Assembly: GCF_000092225.1 (NCBI RefSeq)
Contig: NC_014158.1
Span: 806,001-870,000, forward strand
Reading direction: 5' to 3'
Source of the DNA: Tsukamurella paurometabola DSM 20162
GTDB taxonomy: Bacteria; Actinomycetota; Actinomycetes; Mycobacteriales; Mycobacteriaceae
DNA: 64,000 bases
Shown here one piece after another: positions 28,281-37,269 of this stretch (its first letter is position 1; each line of letters opens with the position of its first letter). The translations under genes and the position numbers were made by a program. The notes under the pieces are model-generated. The model was not told the origin of the DNA and ran no database searches. It worked only from the letters and a program-made list of their open reading frames with translations.

Positions 28281-29309
28281 TCAGCCGCCGATCGCACTCA
28301 TCGGGCGGGGCGGTTGCAGGAAGGCCGGGTCGTCGATGCCGTGACCGGCCTGCTTGCCCAGCATCGCCGTCCGCCAGGCATCGGCGATCTCGGCGTCCGA
28401 GCCGCCACCGCGCAGCAGTGGCCGCAGGTCGGTCTCCTCGGTCGCGAACAGGCAGGTACGGATCTGGCCGTCGGCCGTCAATCGGACCCGGTCGCAGTCG
28501 CCGCAGAACGGCCGCGTGACGGAGGCGATGACCCCCACGGTCGACGGTCCGCCGTCCACCAGATAGCGCTCGGCGGGTGCGCTGCCGCGGGGCGCGCCGT
28601 CGGGAGTGAGCTCGAACTCCCGGCCCAGCTCGGTCAGGACGTCGCCCGCGGTGATCATCGACGAGCGCTGCCAGGTGTGTCCCGCATCGAGCGGCATCTG
28701 TTCGATGATCCGCAATTCGTAACCGGCCTCGAGACACAACCGCAGCAGTGGCCGGGCGTCGGCGATCCGTCCGGGGCCGAGCACCGCGTTCACCTTCACC
28801 GGGGTGAGCCCGGCATCGGCGGCGGCGCGCAGGCCGGCGAGGGCGTCATCGAGTCGATCGCGCCGGGTGACCTGTGCGTACGTATCGCGATCGACGGTGT
28901 CGAGCGAGACGTTCACCCGGTCCAGACCCGCCGCCGCCAGTCGCTCCGCGTGCCGGGTGAGCGAGAGGCCGTTGGTGGTGATCGACAGTTCCGGCCGGGG
29001 CTCCAGCGCGGCGGCATGCGCCACGATGGCCGCGAGGTCGGCGCGCAGCAGCGGCTCGCCGCCGGTGAACCGGATCTCGGTGATCCCCAGATCGCGCACC
29101 GCGATGCCGATCAGCCGCTGCACTTCATCGGTGCCGAGCACATGCGACGAGGCCAGCCATTGCAGGCCCTCGGCGGGCATGCAGTAGGTGCAGCGCAGAT
29201 TGCATCGGTCGGTGAGCGAGACCCGCAGGTCCCGCGCGATGCGGCCATAGCGGTCGACCAGATTCCCGGTGGAGGTGCTGCCGGTCGGGACGGAGGTGGG
29301 AGAAGCCAT
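28281..29309 (-). CDS. moaA: GTP 3',8-cyclase (radical SAM)
   Basis: 342 residues. MoaA starts molybdenum cofactor synthesis by rearranging GTP. The radical-SAM cluster ligands are Cys36, Cys40 and Cys43 (DRCNLRCTYC). A second cluster is bound by CGDCDRVRL and a later Cys (RTCLFA). The essential C-terminal double glycine is present (SAIGG at the very end). FTGGEPLLRADL is the SAM-binding GGE motif. It is followed by moaD. Confidence 0.95.
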   Translation of the reverse strand: MASPTSVPTGSTSTGNLVDRYGRIARDLRVSLTDRCNLRCTYCMPAEGLQWLASSHVLGTDEVQRLIGIAVRDLGITEIRFTGGEPLLRADLAAIVAHAAALEPRPELSITTNGLSLTRHAERLAAAGLDRVNVSLDTVDRDTYAQVTRRDRLDDALAGLRAAADAGLTPVKVNAVLGPGRIADARPLLRLCLEAGYELRIIEQMPLDAGHTWQRSSMITAGDVLTELGREFELTPDGAPRGSAPAERYLVDGGPSTVGVIASVTRPFCGDCDRVRLTADGQIRTCLFATEETDLRPLLRGGGSDAEIADAWRTAMLGKQAGHGIDDPAFLQPPRPMSAIGG

Positions 29310-29318
29310 ACCGGGGCC

Positions 29319-29534
29319 TCAGTCGTCCTTGTCCCCGGCGATGTTGCCGAGCACGACACCCACGACGCCGGCGATGAAACCGACCGGTGCCAGTGGTGTG
29401 AGTGCGTACACCCAGGTCGGGGCGGTCACGCCGTGGTCGAGCAGCGGAGTGAGGAACAACGCGGCCAGCGCGATCAGCCCGATCCCGAACAGGATCGCCG
29501 CCACCGTCACCACAACCGATTCCCACTTGCCCAC
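29319..29534 (-). CDS. Small two-helix membrane protein, Rv0870c-like position
   Basis: 71 residues with two hydrophobic helices (about 7-29 and 43-63) and a charged tail GDKDD. The gene lies between moaA and cspB, as Rv0870c does in M. tuberculosis. Function unknown. GTG 29534 is supported by TAGTCT 6 nt upstream. moaA starts 9 nt after its stop, so moaA-moaD may be read from the same promoter. Confidence 0.75.
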   Translation of the reverse strand: MGKWESVVVTVAAILFGIGLIALAALFLTPLLDHGVTAPTWVYALTPLAPVGFIAGVVGVVLGNIAGDKDD

Positions 29535-29540
29535 ACAGCT

Positions 29541-29546
29541 AGACTA
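29541..29546 (-). promoter_or_regulatory. -10 TAGTCT, leaderless type
   Basis: TAGTCT on the minus strand ends 6 nt before GTG 29534. It probably drives the small membrane gene, moaA and moaD. Confidence 0.55.
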
Positions 29547-29610
29547 GAACAGTTGCGCCTCGTCATCGCGGGGCGCGTTTGTTGTTCAGTACGCAGGAGC
29601 AGGTGACAAG

Positions 29611-30030
29611 GTGCCTACCGGCAAGGTCAAGTGGTACGACGCGGAAAAGGGCTTCGGCTTCCTATCGCAGGAGGGCGGCGAGGACGTATACGTCCGATCG
29701 TCCGCGCTGCCGAGCGGGACCGATGAGCTCAAGCAGGGCCAGCGCGTCGAGTTCAGCATGGCCGCGGGCCGGCGAGGCCCGCAGGCGCTGACCGTGACGG
29801 TGCTCGAGCCCGCCCCGAGCGTGGCGCGCGGCGGCGCGGCTCAACGCACCCGCCGGCCGGCCGCGAACCGGCGCCCGGCGGACGAATTGCACGGCATGAT
29901 CGAGGACATGATCCAACTGTTGGACGGCAGCGTTCAGCAGGAGCTGCGCAAGGGGCGCTATCCCGACCGCAAGGCCTCGGAGCAGATCGCCAAGGTGCTC
30001 CGCGAGATCGCCCGCGAGCTCGACTCCTAG
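29611..30030 (+). CDS. cspB: Cold-shock-domain protein with C-terminal extension
   Basis: 139 residues. The first 67 form a cold-shock domain that binds single-stranded [36 protein letters not shown] with RNP1 (KGFGFL) and RNP2 (VYVR). The extra 70 residues start with a basic linker and end with a helical stretch [14 protein letters not shown] to REIARELDS. This extended form occupies the Rv0871 position. A purine-rich AGGAGCAGGTGACAAG precedes GTG 29611. Its role is probably RNA chaperoning. Confidence 0.9.
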   Translation: MPTGKVKWYDAEKGFGFLSQEGGEDVYVRSSALPSGTDELKQGQRVEFSMAAGRRGPQALTVTVLEPAPSVARGGAAQRTRRPAANRRPADELHGMIEDMIQLLDGSVQQELRKGRYPDRKASEQIAKVLREIARELDS

Positions 30031-30243
30031 CTACTCGTCACGCCGCCGCACGTTCGCCCGGTCGGGCGACGGCGGTGGCGGGTCGTTGAATTGCCGGGCC
30101 GGATTGTTCGGGTCATCGAAGGACTGGAATCCGCCCCGCCACAGGCCCTTCTTCTGCCGGTATTTCACCACGATCACGGCGACGATCGGCACCAGGAACA
30201 ATAGCGATGCCGCGGCGATGGTGACCCATTCGGCCTCGTCCAT
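30031..30243 (-). CDS. Small single-pass membrane protein
   Basis: 70 residues: a short acidic start, one membrane helix (about 7-27), a basic stretch KYRQKKGLWRGG, then a Pro-rich tail with SFDDPNNPARQFNDPP. I know no function; the conserved tail suggests a binding role at the inner membrane face. It ends immediately next to the cspB stop and starts 2 nt after the DUF2771 gene, so it is the last gene of a three-gene minus-strand operon. Confidence 0.75.
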   Translation of the reverse strand: MDEAEWVTIAAASLLFLVPIVAVIVVKYRQKKGLWRGGFQSFDDPNNPARQFNDPPPPSPDRANVRRRDE

Positions 30244-30245
30244 TG

Positions 30246-30779
30246 CTACTGCTTCTGGTTGGCGACCAGGCCGTCGGGCAGCGTGTCGATACCCCACACC
30301 GCCTGCGCGACCAGATTGCCGAACGCATCCTGCACCGGCGACGGTACGCGGATCTCGACGGCGCCCAGGATCAGTTGGTCCGTGGACTTGAGGACCAGCG
30401 TGGCCTCGGTCGGCTTGACGTGGGTGCGGGTCTCCAGCGAGGCCTTGCCCGTGGTGGTGTCGAACCGCTGGATGGTCACGTCCCAGGGGCGGTCGGTGAT
30501 GTAGTCGGGCAGGGAGATCACGATGGCCTTGCCGGGCTCGACCGCGAGCCGCGTGGGCCGCGCCGGGGTGTCGCAGGACGGCGGATTCGCCTCGGCATCG
30601 CAGTACTGCAGGGGCGCGACCTTGAGCAATGTGCCTTCGGACGCTGCACTCAGCGCCGGCCGAGGCGCGGGCTCCTGGTTCTTGGTGACAGCGGCGTTGA
30701 TGGTGAAAGCGAACAGCACCGCCACCGCGACGAGGAACACCGCGCCGCCGATCACCAGGTTCCGGCTGGGCTTGATCAT
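30246..30779 (-). CDS. DUF2771 protein
   Basis: 177 residues with an N-terminal membrane anchor (LVIGGAVFLVAVAVLFAFTI) and an extracellular domain with two cysteines (QYCDAEANPPSCDT) likely bridged. The segment VISLPDYITDRPWDVTIQRFD is typical of DUF2771, an actinobacterial family of unknown role, equivalent to Rv0875c. It follows the MFS gene with no gap and precedes the small membrane protein gene by 2 nt. Confidence 0.83.
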   Translation of the reverse strand: MIKPSRNLVIGGAVFLVAVAVLFAFTINAAVTKNQEPAPRPALSAASEGTLLKVAPLQYCDAEANPPSCDTPARPTRLAVEPGKAIVISLPDYITDRPWDVTIQRFDTTTGKASLETRTHVKPTEATLVLKSTDQLILGAVEIRVPSPVQDAFGNLVAQAVWGIDTLPDGLVANQKQ

Positions 30780-32462
30780 CTAGTCCCCGTTCATCGTGGG
30801 TGGGATGTGTTCCGGCCGCTTCCCGCCGAGGCCCGGGATCAGGGACCCGCCTCGATAGGTGAGCACCGTTTGGACGGTGCCCGCCACCATGATGGCCGCT
30901 ACAGTCGCAAAGCCTATCCACAGAGTAGGCGGTAGCAACACGCCGAGTGCCGCACCGCCGACCCATCCGAGCTGGAGCGCCGTCTCCGAACGGCCGAAGG
31001 CCGAGGCGCGCGACTCGTCGGGCAGGTCGTCCTGGATGGAAGCGTCGAGCGAGACCTTGCCGATCGCGGAGGCGCCCGAGGCGAGGAACGTGATGGCGGT
31101 GATGACCACGAGGTTCGACAGCGCCGCCGCGAAGATCGCGCCGACGGTCGCCGCGATGGTGGCCTGCACGACGATGCGCGCGGGCCGCGGCAACTGCATC
31201 CGGGCACCGATGCCGTTGCCGATGAAGTTGCCCACGCCGGCCGCGGCACCGACCGCGCCGACCATGGCCAGCGCGGTGAAGGCCTCGGTACCGGACGCCT
31301 GCTGCGCCTTGGAGTAGAACGCGATGTAGAGGGTGAGGAAGCCGGTGAGCACACGGATCGTGGTGTTGCCCCAGATACCGGTGACCACGTTGCGGCCGAG
31401 CGGCACCCGCAGATTCTTGAACGCGGCGCCCAGGCTCGCGCGGCCGCCGGTGTCCTCGCGATCGATCGCGCCCGTGTACGTCATCGTGGTGGGCACCTCG
31501 CCCGCGGTGCTCTCCACCCACTTCGGAATCCGCATGCACATCACCGCGCCCGCCACGGCGAACACCATGAGCACCAGGATCGCGCCGGGCATGTGCAGCG
31601 AGCGGCCCAGGCCGAACTCGGCGGCGGCGGCGATCGCGCCACCCACACCGGAACCCACGACCAACCCGAACAGGGTGAGCCGCGAGTTCACCCGGGCCAG
31701 ATCGATCTGGGGTGGTAGCACGCGGGGGGTGACCGCGGATTTGAGTACCGAGAAGGATTTACTCATCACCATCATCCCGAGCGCGCACGGGTAGAGCACC
31801 CACGGATCGAAGTTCACCGTGTTCGCGATCGAGTCGTAGGTGCAGTTGGTGATGAGCAGCACGGCGAGCCCCACCCGGATGCCGAAGCTGGCCGCGAGCG
31901 CCACTCGGCGGCCGTGCTGGATCCGGTCCAGCAGCGGCCCCATGAAGGGGGCGATCACCGCGAAGGGGGCGATGTTCACCAGGAGGTACAGCGCCACCTT
32001 CGACTTGGACTCGGCCTGGGCCGCGGCGAAGAACAGGGTGTTCGCGAGCGCGACCATGAGCGCGGCGTCGACGGCGTTGTTGAGGATCACCGGATAGGTC
32101 AGCGCGGTGAGGCCGGACTTGTCGGCACCGTCGGCCTTGGTGACCCGGTGCCACTTCTTGATGCCGGCCTCGGTGATCTCGCGGCTGCGCATCGCGGCCA
32201 CCCGAGTCACCGTGATCTTGCGCGGCACGCGCCGCTGCTCCTCCTCGGCGGCGCGGCGCTCGCTGGGCGTCGGGGTCTCGTCGAGGGGCGGTAGGTGATG
32301 GTTGGTGCGGTACTGCGGCCGGGCCGGGCCGGTCTCGGCGTTCTCGTGCGCCGCGTCGCCCGACGGTGCGCCCACCCGGGCACGGGGAACCGGCCCCGGA
32401 CGCCTCCGGGGCTCGTCGGGGGGATAGTGCTGCTGCCCCGGATGACCGCTCACTCCACCCAT
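30780..32462 (-). CDS. MFS transporter with long cytoplasmic N-terminus
   Basis: 560 residues, equivalent by position to Rv0876c. About 110 polar residues rich in Pro, Arg and His come first, then about 12 membrane helices with the MFS loop motif (GPLLDRIQHGRR) and a second-half helix set. The unusual N-terminal domain distinguishes it from drug exporters. ATG 32462 is chosen as first Met; a GTG three codons later is equally possible. It heads the operon with the DUF2771 and small membrane protein genes. Substrate unknown. Confidence 0.8.
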   Translation of the reverse strand: MGGVSGHPGQQHYPPDEPRRRPGPVPRARVGAPSGDAAHENAETGPARPQYRTNHHLPPLDETPTPSERRAAEEEQRRVPRKITVTRVAAMRSREITEAGIKKWHRVTKADGADKSGLTALTYPVILNNAVDAALMVALANTLFFAAAQAESKSKVALYLLVNIAPFAVIAPFMGPLLDRIQHGRRVALAASFGIRVGLAVLLITNCTYDSIANTVNFDPWVLYPCALGMMVMSKSFSVLKSAVTPRVLPPQIDLARVNSRLTLFGLVVGSGVGGAIAAAAEFGLGRSLHMPGAILVLMVFAVAGAVMCMRIPKWVESTAGEVPTTMTYTGAIDREDTGGRASLGAAFKNLRVPLGRNVVTGIWGNTTIRVLTGFLTLYIAFYSKAQQASGTEAFTALAMVGAVGAAAGVGNFIGNGIGARMQLPRPARIVVQATIAATVGAIFAAALSNLVVITAITFLASGASAIGKVSLDASIQDDLPDESRASAFGRSETALQLGWVGGAALGVLLPPTLWIGFATVAAIMVAGTVQTVLTYRGGSLIPGLGGKRPEHIPPTMNGD

Positions 32463-32545
32463 TGTTCCGTATGCCGCCGACACGCGCCGGTGCCCCCGTC
32501 CGCCCCTGTTGCCGACCGGGGCTTCGGATACGGCACACTTTGGGC

Positions 32546-33274
32546 GTGACTTCCGCATTGCAGTCCGGCGCCGCGGTCGACCTCGCGCGCGCCGCGCTGG
32601 AGGCCGACGAGGGTGCAGCCGTGGGCGCGCACGTCGCGACCGTCGTCGAGGACGAGTTCGCCGTGGCCCACTATTTCGAGGCCGATCTCCCCGCCTACCG
32701 GGGCTGGCAGTGGTGCGCCGTGCTGGCCGCCACCCCCGGCGGCGAGCCGACCGTCTCCGAGACCGCCTTGCTGCCGGGACCGGACTCGCTCACCGCGCCC
32801 GAATGGGTGCCGTGGGATCAGCGCGTCCGCGCCGGTGATCTGCATCCGGGAGATGTGCTCCCGCCGCGGGAGGACGATCCGCGGATCGAGCCCGGCTATC
32901 TGCTCTCCGGAGATCCCGAGGCCGATGCGGTGGCCGGTGAGATCGGCGTGAACCTCGAGCGCGTGATGAGCCGCGTGGGCCGGGTCGACGCCGCGGAACG
33001 CTGGGCGCTGGGACCGTACGGCCCTGATTCCGAGATGGCCCGCTCCACGCGGTACCACTGCGGTGACTGTGCGTTCTACCTGCCGCTGGCCGGTGCGCTG
33101 CGGGCGTCCTTCGGAGTCTGTGGCAACGAGTTCTCCGCCGATGGCCACGTGGTGCACGCGCACTACGGATGCGGCGCGCACTCGAGCGTCCCGGCCCCGT
33201 CGGGCCAGGGCAGCCCCGCCTACGAGCCGTACGACGACGGTGCGGTCGAGAAGGTGCCCGCCGAGCGGGCCTAG
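32546..33274 (+). CDS. DUF3027 protein
   Basis: 242 residues. The family signature is near the C-terminus: STRYHCGDCAFYLPLAGALRASFGVCGNEFSADGHVVHAHYGCGAHS, whose Cys/His set may bind zinc. The middle part carries WVPWDQRVRAGDLHPGDVLPP. Function is unknown in any species I know. GTG 32546 is chosen; CACACT ends 6 nt before it, a weak leaderless -10. It ends 1 nt before the sacsin-like ATPase gene, so the pair is cotranscribed. Confidence 0.83.
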   Translation: MTSALQSGAAVDLARAALEADEGAAVGAHVATVVEDEFAVAHYFEADLPAYRGWQWCAVLAATPGGEPTVSETALLPGPDSLTAPEWVPWDQRVRAGDLHPGDVLPPREDDPRIEPGYLLSGDPEADAVAGEIGVNLERVMSRVGRVDAAERWALGPYGPDSEMARSTRYHCGDCAFYLPLAGALRASFGVCGNEFSADGHVVHAHYGCGAHSSVPAPSGQGSPAYEPYDDGAVEKVPAERA

Positions 33275-33275
33275 C

Positions 33276-35819
33276 GTGCCCTCCGTTCGTCCCGCCGATC
33301 GCTTCGGCACCGCCGAACTGCGGGCCGCGACACTGGCCGCCTGGCGTGATTCGCCCACCCGTGCCGCCGAGGACCTCGCGACCGAACGCGATCTGGTGAC
33401 CGTCGGGTATCGCGATCGGGTAGCAGTCGAGCTGGCGCAGAACGCCGCCGATGCGGCGACCGCGGCATCGGCGCCCGGGGAGTTGTCCGTGTGGGCTGCC
33501 GCCGACGGTGTGCACGTCGCCAATACCGGTGCCCCGCTGTCGGCTGCCGGCGTTCGGTCGCTGGCCGCGCTGCGGGTCTCGCCCAAGTCCGACGGTGCGG
33601 CGGTCGGTCGGTTCGGGGTGGGATTCGCGGCCGTGCTCACGGTGACCGATCACGTGCAGATCCGCTCTGCCGGCGGCGGTATCGAATTCTCCGCGGCCCG
33701 CTCCGCGGCCGATGCCGGCCGCGACGAGGTGGCGGCGTTGCGCCTGCCCTATCCGTGCGAGGAGCCCCCGGCGGATGGATTCGACACGGAGGTGGTGCTC
33801 TTCGGTGCGGGTGGCGAGCTGGTGGCGGAGTTCGCCGCCGAGGCATCGGATCTGCTGCTGGATCTGCCGGCGCTGACCACCATCACGGTGGCGGGGGAGC
33901 GCTTCACCGCCCCCGATCTGCCCACCGGCAGGGGCCCGCACGCCCGCTGGGTGCGGGGCGCCGACGAGACCCGGCTGCATTCGCCGACCCGCACCGACGA
34001 GCCGCTGACCCTGCCCGTGCGGGTGATCGCCGATCTGCCCACCACGGTGGACCGGCGCCGGCTGCACCCGGACGCCGATATCGCGCGGGCGGCGCAGGGG
34101 TATGCCGAATTCGTGGCGGCGCAGCCGGATCCGATGGGCCTGCTGCCCCCACGCCGTCCGCCCGCCGGGCCGGTCGATGCCGCCCTCCGCGCGGCCGTCG
34201 AGGCCGAGTTGCGGGTGCGCCCGTGGCTACCCGGCGGGGTGCGGCCCGACCGCGCTGCGGTGCTGCCCGGTCTCACCGACGAGCTGTTCGAGGTGCTGCG
34301 CGACGCTCTGCCCCTGGTGGGGCCGGAGCTGTCGTCGGCGCCCGATGCCGCGCGGCTCGCGTCGCTCGGGGTGCGGGAACTGACCGCCGCCGATGTCGCG
34401 GATGCGTTGCCCCGTGATCGCGACCCCGCCTGGTACGCACAGGTGTACACGGCGCTCGAGGATGCCCGGCTCCCGGTCGACGAGCTCGGCGCACTGCCGG
34501 TGCCGCTGGCCGACGGCCGCGTGGTGACCGGTGCTCGCGGCGCGGTGATCGCGGCCGATCGCCGCGACGCCGAGGCCCTCGCCGCCGTTACCTGGGCGAG
34601 GGTGGTGCACCCCGCTGCGGCACACCCCTTGCTCGACCGGATCGGCGCGCGGCGCGGCACCGCGGCCGAGTTGCTCGCCGATCCCGCGCTGCGCGCCGAG
34701 GTGGACCGGATCGACTGGGCGGTAGGGGCGACCGACGACGATCTCGCGCTCACCGAGGCGGTGCTCGCCTGCGCCGGCGAGGGGATCGCGGACGGTCCGG
34801 CATGGCTGGGCGTGCTCCCGGTGCCGGACACCGACGGCGAACTGGCCCCGGCCGACGAACTGCTCGCGGCCGATGCGCCGCTGCGTGCCGTGCTCGGCGA
34901 CGACCATCCCTACGGCACGGTCGATCCCGGTTTCGCGGCGCGGTACTCGGCCACCGCGCTGCGTGCGATCGGTGTGGGATGGAGCTTCGGCGTGCTGCGC
35001 GAGGAATACCCGCAGGGCCCCGATCCCTCGCTGGACGGTGCCGAGCAGTGGTGGGACCAGTTGCCCGCCGAACCGAGGGAACTGATCGCCGTCCGCGATC
35101 TGGACCTGGTGGAGCACTGGGAGCCTGCACTGGCGTTGCTCGCGGAGCTGCCGGGGGTGCTCGATGATCCGGCCGGTTACACCGCCTGGTGGCTGCACGG
35201 CCACACCGCGCTGGGCCGGCTGCGCTCACCCGACGACGAGACGTTCGCCGGCCTGCTCGATCCGTGCACGCACCCGGACGCCGGACGCCTGCGCGCCGCG
35301 CTGTTCACCGGCGTCCGTTCCGATGCGGACGCCCAGACCCTCGCCGACGCCATGGCCGATCCGTCCCGCTCTCCCGTGCCGGGTGTGGTCGCGGCGGCGC
35401 ACCGCGGCATCGCCGGATGGCACGTGGCCGCGCTCCCGGAACGAGTGCGCACGGTGGACGGCGCCCTGGTGCCGGCACGGGACGCGGCGGTGCTCGACCG
35501 GCCGCAGTTCCGGTTCCTGGGCGTTCCCATGGTTTTCGGTGGCATCGAGCAGGCGGCCGATCTCGCCGAGTCGCTCGACCTGCCGTTGGCGAGCGAGCGG
35601 TACCGGGCGGAGGTCGTCGGCCGCGGGGAACGGTTCGTCCGCGGTATGCACCCCGGTGCCACCCTCGCGCAGCTGCTCGGTGAGCTCCCGGAGGCGCCGG
35701 AAATCGAAGTGCACGAACAACTGACCGTCCGGACGGATTCCGCCGAGTACGCCGTTCCGTATTGGATCGACGCGGCCGGCGTGTTGCACATCGCCGCCAT
35801 TCGGACGGGGGATCGATGA
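33276..35819 (+). CDS. Sacsin/HSP90-like ATPase-domain protein
   Basis: 847 residues. The N-terminal GHKL-type nucleotide domain shows helix RDRVAVELAQNAADAA (Glu52/Asn56 as in HSP90), the loop VHVANTGAPLS, and GRFGVGFAAVL as the glycine-rich lid. The remaining 600 residues are Ala/Leu-rich and unassigned. The canonical D-x-G-x-G is replaced by N-T-G-A-P, which I associate with the sacsin branch; ATP hydrolysis is therefore uncertain. GTG 33276 directly follows the DUF3027 stop, and the 3' end overlaps the PAP2 start as ATGA. Role unknown. Confidence 0.78.
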   Translation: MPSVRPADRFGTAELRAATLAAWRDSPTRAAEDLATERDLVTVGYRDRVAVELAQNAADAATAASAPGELSVWAAADGVHVANTGAPLSAAGVRSLAALRVSPKSDGAAVGRFGVGFAAVLTVTDHVQIRSAGGGIEFSAARSAADAGRDEVAALRLPYPCEEPPADGFDTEVVLFGAGGELVAEFAAEASDLLLDLPALTTITVAGERFTAPDLPTGRGPHARWVRGADETRLHSPTRTDEPLTLPVRVIADLPTTVDRRRLHPDADIARAAQGYAEFVAAQPDPMGLLPPRRPPAGPVDAALRAAVEAELRVRPWLPGGVRPDRAAVLPGLTDELFEVLRDALPLVGPELSSAPDAARLASLGVRELTAADVADALPRDRDPAWYAQVYTALEDARLPVDELGALPVPLADGRVVTGARGAVIAADRRDAEALAAVTWARVVHPAAAHPLLDRIGARRGTAAELLADPALRAEVDRIDWAVGATDDDLALTEAVLACAGEGIADGPAWLGVLPVPDTDGELAPADELLAADAPLRAVLGDDHPYGTVDPGFAARYSATALRAIGVGWSFGVLREEYPQGPDPSLDGAEQWWDQLPAEPRELIAVRDLDLVEHWEPALALLAELPGVLDDPAGYTAWWLHGHTALGRLRSPDDETFAGLLDPCTHPDAGRLRAALFTGVRSDADAQTLADAMADPSRSPVPGVVAAAHRGIAGWHVAALPERVRTVDGALVPARDAAVLDRPQFRFLGVPMVFGGIEQAADLAESLDLPLASERYRAEVVGRGERFVRGMHPGATLAQLLGELPEAPEIEVHEQLTVRTDSAEYAVPYWIDAAGVLHIAAIRTGDR

Positions 35820-36415
35820 CCGACCAGTGGCCGAACCCGGTCGACTCCGGCGTGCTCGATGCCGTCGTCGCGATCCGCACCGACGGCCTCACCGCCGCGG
35901 TGCGGGTGGTGACGACGTTCGGAAACACGGTGTCGCTGATCGCAATCGCAACCATCGGTGTGCTCGTGTTGCTGCGACTGCGTCGCTACGCCTGGGCGGC
36001 CTACTGTGGCGCGACTTCGCTCGCGGGTTGGGGAGTGATGTTCGTCACGAAACTGGCCTTCGGCAGGGAGCGGCCGGCCATCCCGCCGCGGCTCATCGAG
36101 ATCGACTCGCTGAGCTTCCCGTCGGGGCATGCGCTGAACTCGATGGTGGTACTGGGGTGCCTCGCGGTGGCCGCCACCGCGCTCACCGGACGGCGGTGGC
36201 CGCTGCTCGTCGCCGGGGCGGGTTCGGTGGCCATCGGCCTGAGCCGGGTGTATCTCGCAGCGCACTGGTTCACCGACGTGCTCGCCGGCTGGTTCATCGG
36301 TGCCGCCCTGGTGGCGGCGGGTTTGCTGGTCGCGCAGCGGATGGCGCCGGAGATCAGGTCAGGCCGCGCTGTGCGCCGCGGTCCCCGCGCAGCGCCGCCC
36401 GCCGCTGGGCCGTGA
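35816..36415 (+). CDS. PAP2-family membrane phosphatase
   Basis: 199 residues with five or six membrane helices. All three catalytic motifs of the PAP2 superfamily are present: KLAFGRERP, the PSGH of SFPSGHALN, and SRVYLAAHWFTD with the nucleophilic His. Such enzymes remove phosphate from lipid phosphates such as undecaprenyl pyrophosphate or phosphatidic acid. ATG 35816 overlaps the ATPase stop by 4 nt. The 3' end overlaps the convergent DUF2530 gene by 62 nt. Confidence 0.87.
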   Translation: MTDQWPNPVDSGVLDAVVAIRTDGLTAAVRVVTTFGNTVSLIAIATIGVLVLLRLRRYAWAAYCGATSLAGWGVMFVTKLAFGRERPAIPPRLIEIDSLSFPSGHALNSMVVLGCLAVAATALTGRRWPLLVAGAGSVAIGLSRVYLAAHWFTDVLAGWFIGAALVAAGLLVAQRMAPEIRSGRAVRRGPRAAPPAAGP

Positions 36416-36623
36416 GCACGGCCGCGCCGAGCAGGCCCACGCCCACTCCGCAGGCGCAGACGATCCACGCCGCGCCGAAGGTGTCGCGAGCGATCAGCGT
36501 GATCACCAGAGAAATGGCGAAGAGTACCGTTCCGGCGATCACAACGGGTTGCGGTTCGGTGAGGGATCGCGGAAGTTCGGGGGCGCTGACGGCTTCTTCC
36601 GCGGAACCGGACGTGCCGTCCAT
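36354..36623 (-). CDS. DUF2530 membrane protein
   Basis: 89 residues with two membrane helices (TEPQPVVIAGTVLFAISLVITLI, then AAWIVCACGVGVGLLGAAVL) and a basic tail, the DUF2530 pattern; the equivalent of Rv0879c beside the MarR gene. Function unknown. ATG 36623 is preferred over 36644 because GAGGAGAATGTC is correctly spaced. It overlaps the PAP2 gene on the other strand. Confidence 0.83.
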   Translation of the reverse strand: MDGTSGSAEEAVSAPELPRSLTEPQPVVIAGTVLFAISLVITLIARDTFGAAWIVCACGVGVGLLGAAVLTAQRRAALRGDRGAQRGLT

Positions 36624-36653
36624 GACATTCTCCTCGGGGTTCATGCGCACAAA

Positions 36654-36674
36654 ACATTCTGTCGGATGTACTCT
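36654..36674 (+). promoter_or_regulatory. MarR gene promoter and candidate self-operator
   Basis: TACTCT (36669-36674) ends 6 nt before GTG 36681. The imperfect palindrome ACATTC-TGTC-GGATGT (36654-36669) abuts it and could be the MarR site, also covering the divergent DUF2530 promoter. Confidence 0.45.
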
Positions 36675-36680
36675 AGCGCC

Positions 36681-37121
36681 GTGACTGATAATGACGACCG
36701 TCTCGCCGGTGATCTGTCTCTTGCCACCGTGCGATTCGCGCGCCATCTGCGTGGGCGGCGGCGTGACTCCCTGGTTTCGCTGACGCAACTCTCCGCATTG
36801 AACGCGCTCGCGAACGACGGGCCGCTGACTCCGGGGCAGCTCGCCGCCCGTGAACGGGTGCAGCCGCCGTCGATGACGCGGGTGATCGCTTCCCTGGCCG
36901 ACCTCGGCCTCGTCCGGCGTGCGCCGCACCCGACGGACGGCCGCCAGGTGATCGTCAGCCTCTCGGAAGAGGGTGAACAGGTGATCACTGGCGAGGCGCG
37001 CGCCCGCGAGGCCTGGCTGCGGGGCAAACTCGACGAGCTCACCCCCGCCGAGCGGGAGACCTTGGACGGGGCTGTCAGCATTCTTAACCGCCTGATCGCA
37101 GGCGAGGAGTCCCAGGCCTGA
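36681..37121 (+). CDS. MarR-family regulator, Rv0880-like
   Basis: 146 residues with a winged helix-turn-helix: LTQLSALNALANDGPLTPGQLAARERVQPPSMTRVIASLADLGLVRRAPHPTDGRQVIVSLSEEG. The short helical termini would form the dimer. The position matches Rv0880 of M. tuberculosis. Ligand and targets are unknown. GTG 36681 is fixed by the upstream -10. Confidence 0.88.
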   Translation: MTDNDDRLAGDLSLATVRFARHLRGRRRDSLVSLTQLSALNALANDGPLTPGQLAARERVQPPSMTRVIASLADLGLVRRAPHPTDGRQVIVSLSEEGEQVITGEARAREAWLRGKLDELTPAERETLDGAVSILNRLIAGEESQA

Positions 37122-37206
37122 TTAACCCGCCGGGTCAATGAATGCGGCACAGTGTGAATTCGTGGGATGAAAACGTTCGCACGGTAAAGACAATCCTTGT
37201 GCAGTA

Positions 37207-37241
37207 ATTGGTACGCACCAGTTATTGGTACGTACCAATAA
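37207..37241. promoter_or_regulatory. Tandem TTGGTACG palindromes in a convergent gap
   Basis: A perfect 20-bp palindrome with arm TTATTGGTAC (37222-37241) follows an imperfect copy TTGGTACGCACCA (37208-37220); the copies are 17 bp apart. The gap lies between the 3' ends of the MarR gene and the Eis-like gene and holds no gene. Confidence 0.55.
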
Positions 37242-37269
37242 GGCAACTGGCATTGATATCTCTTACGCG

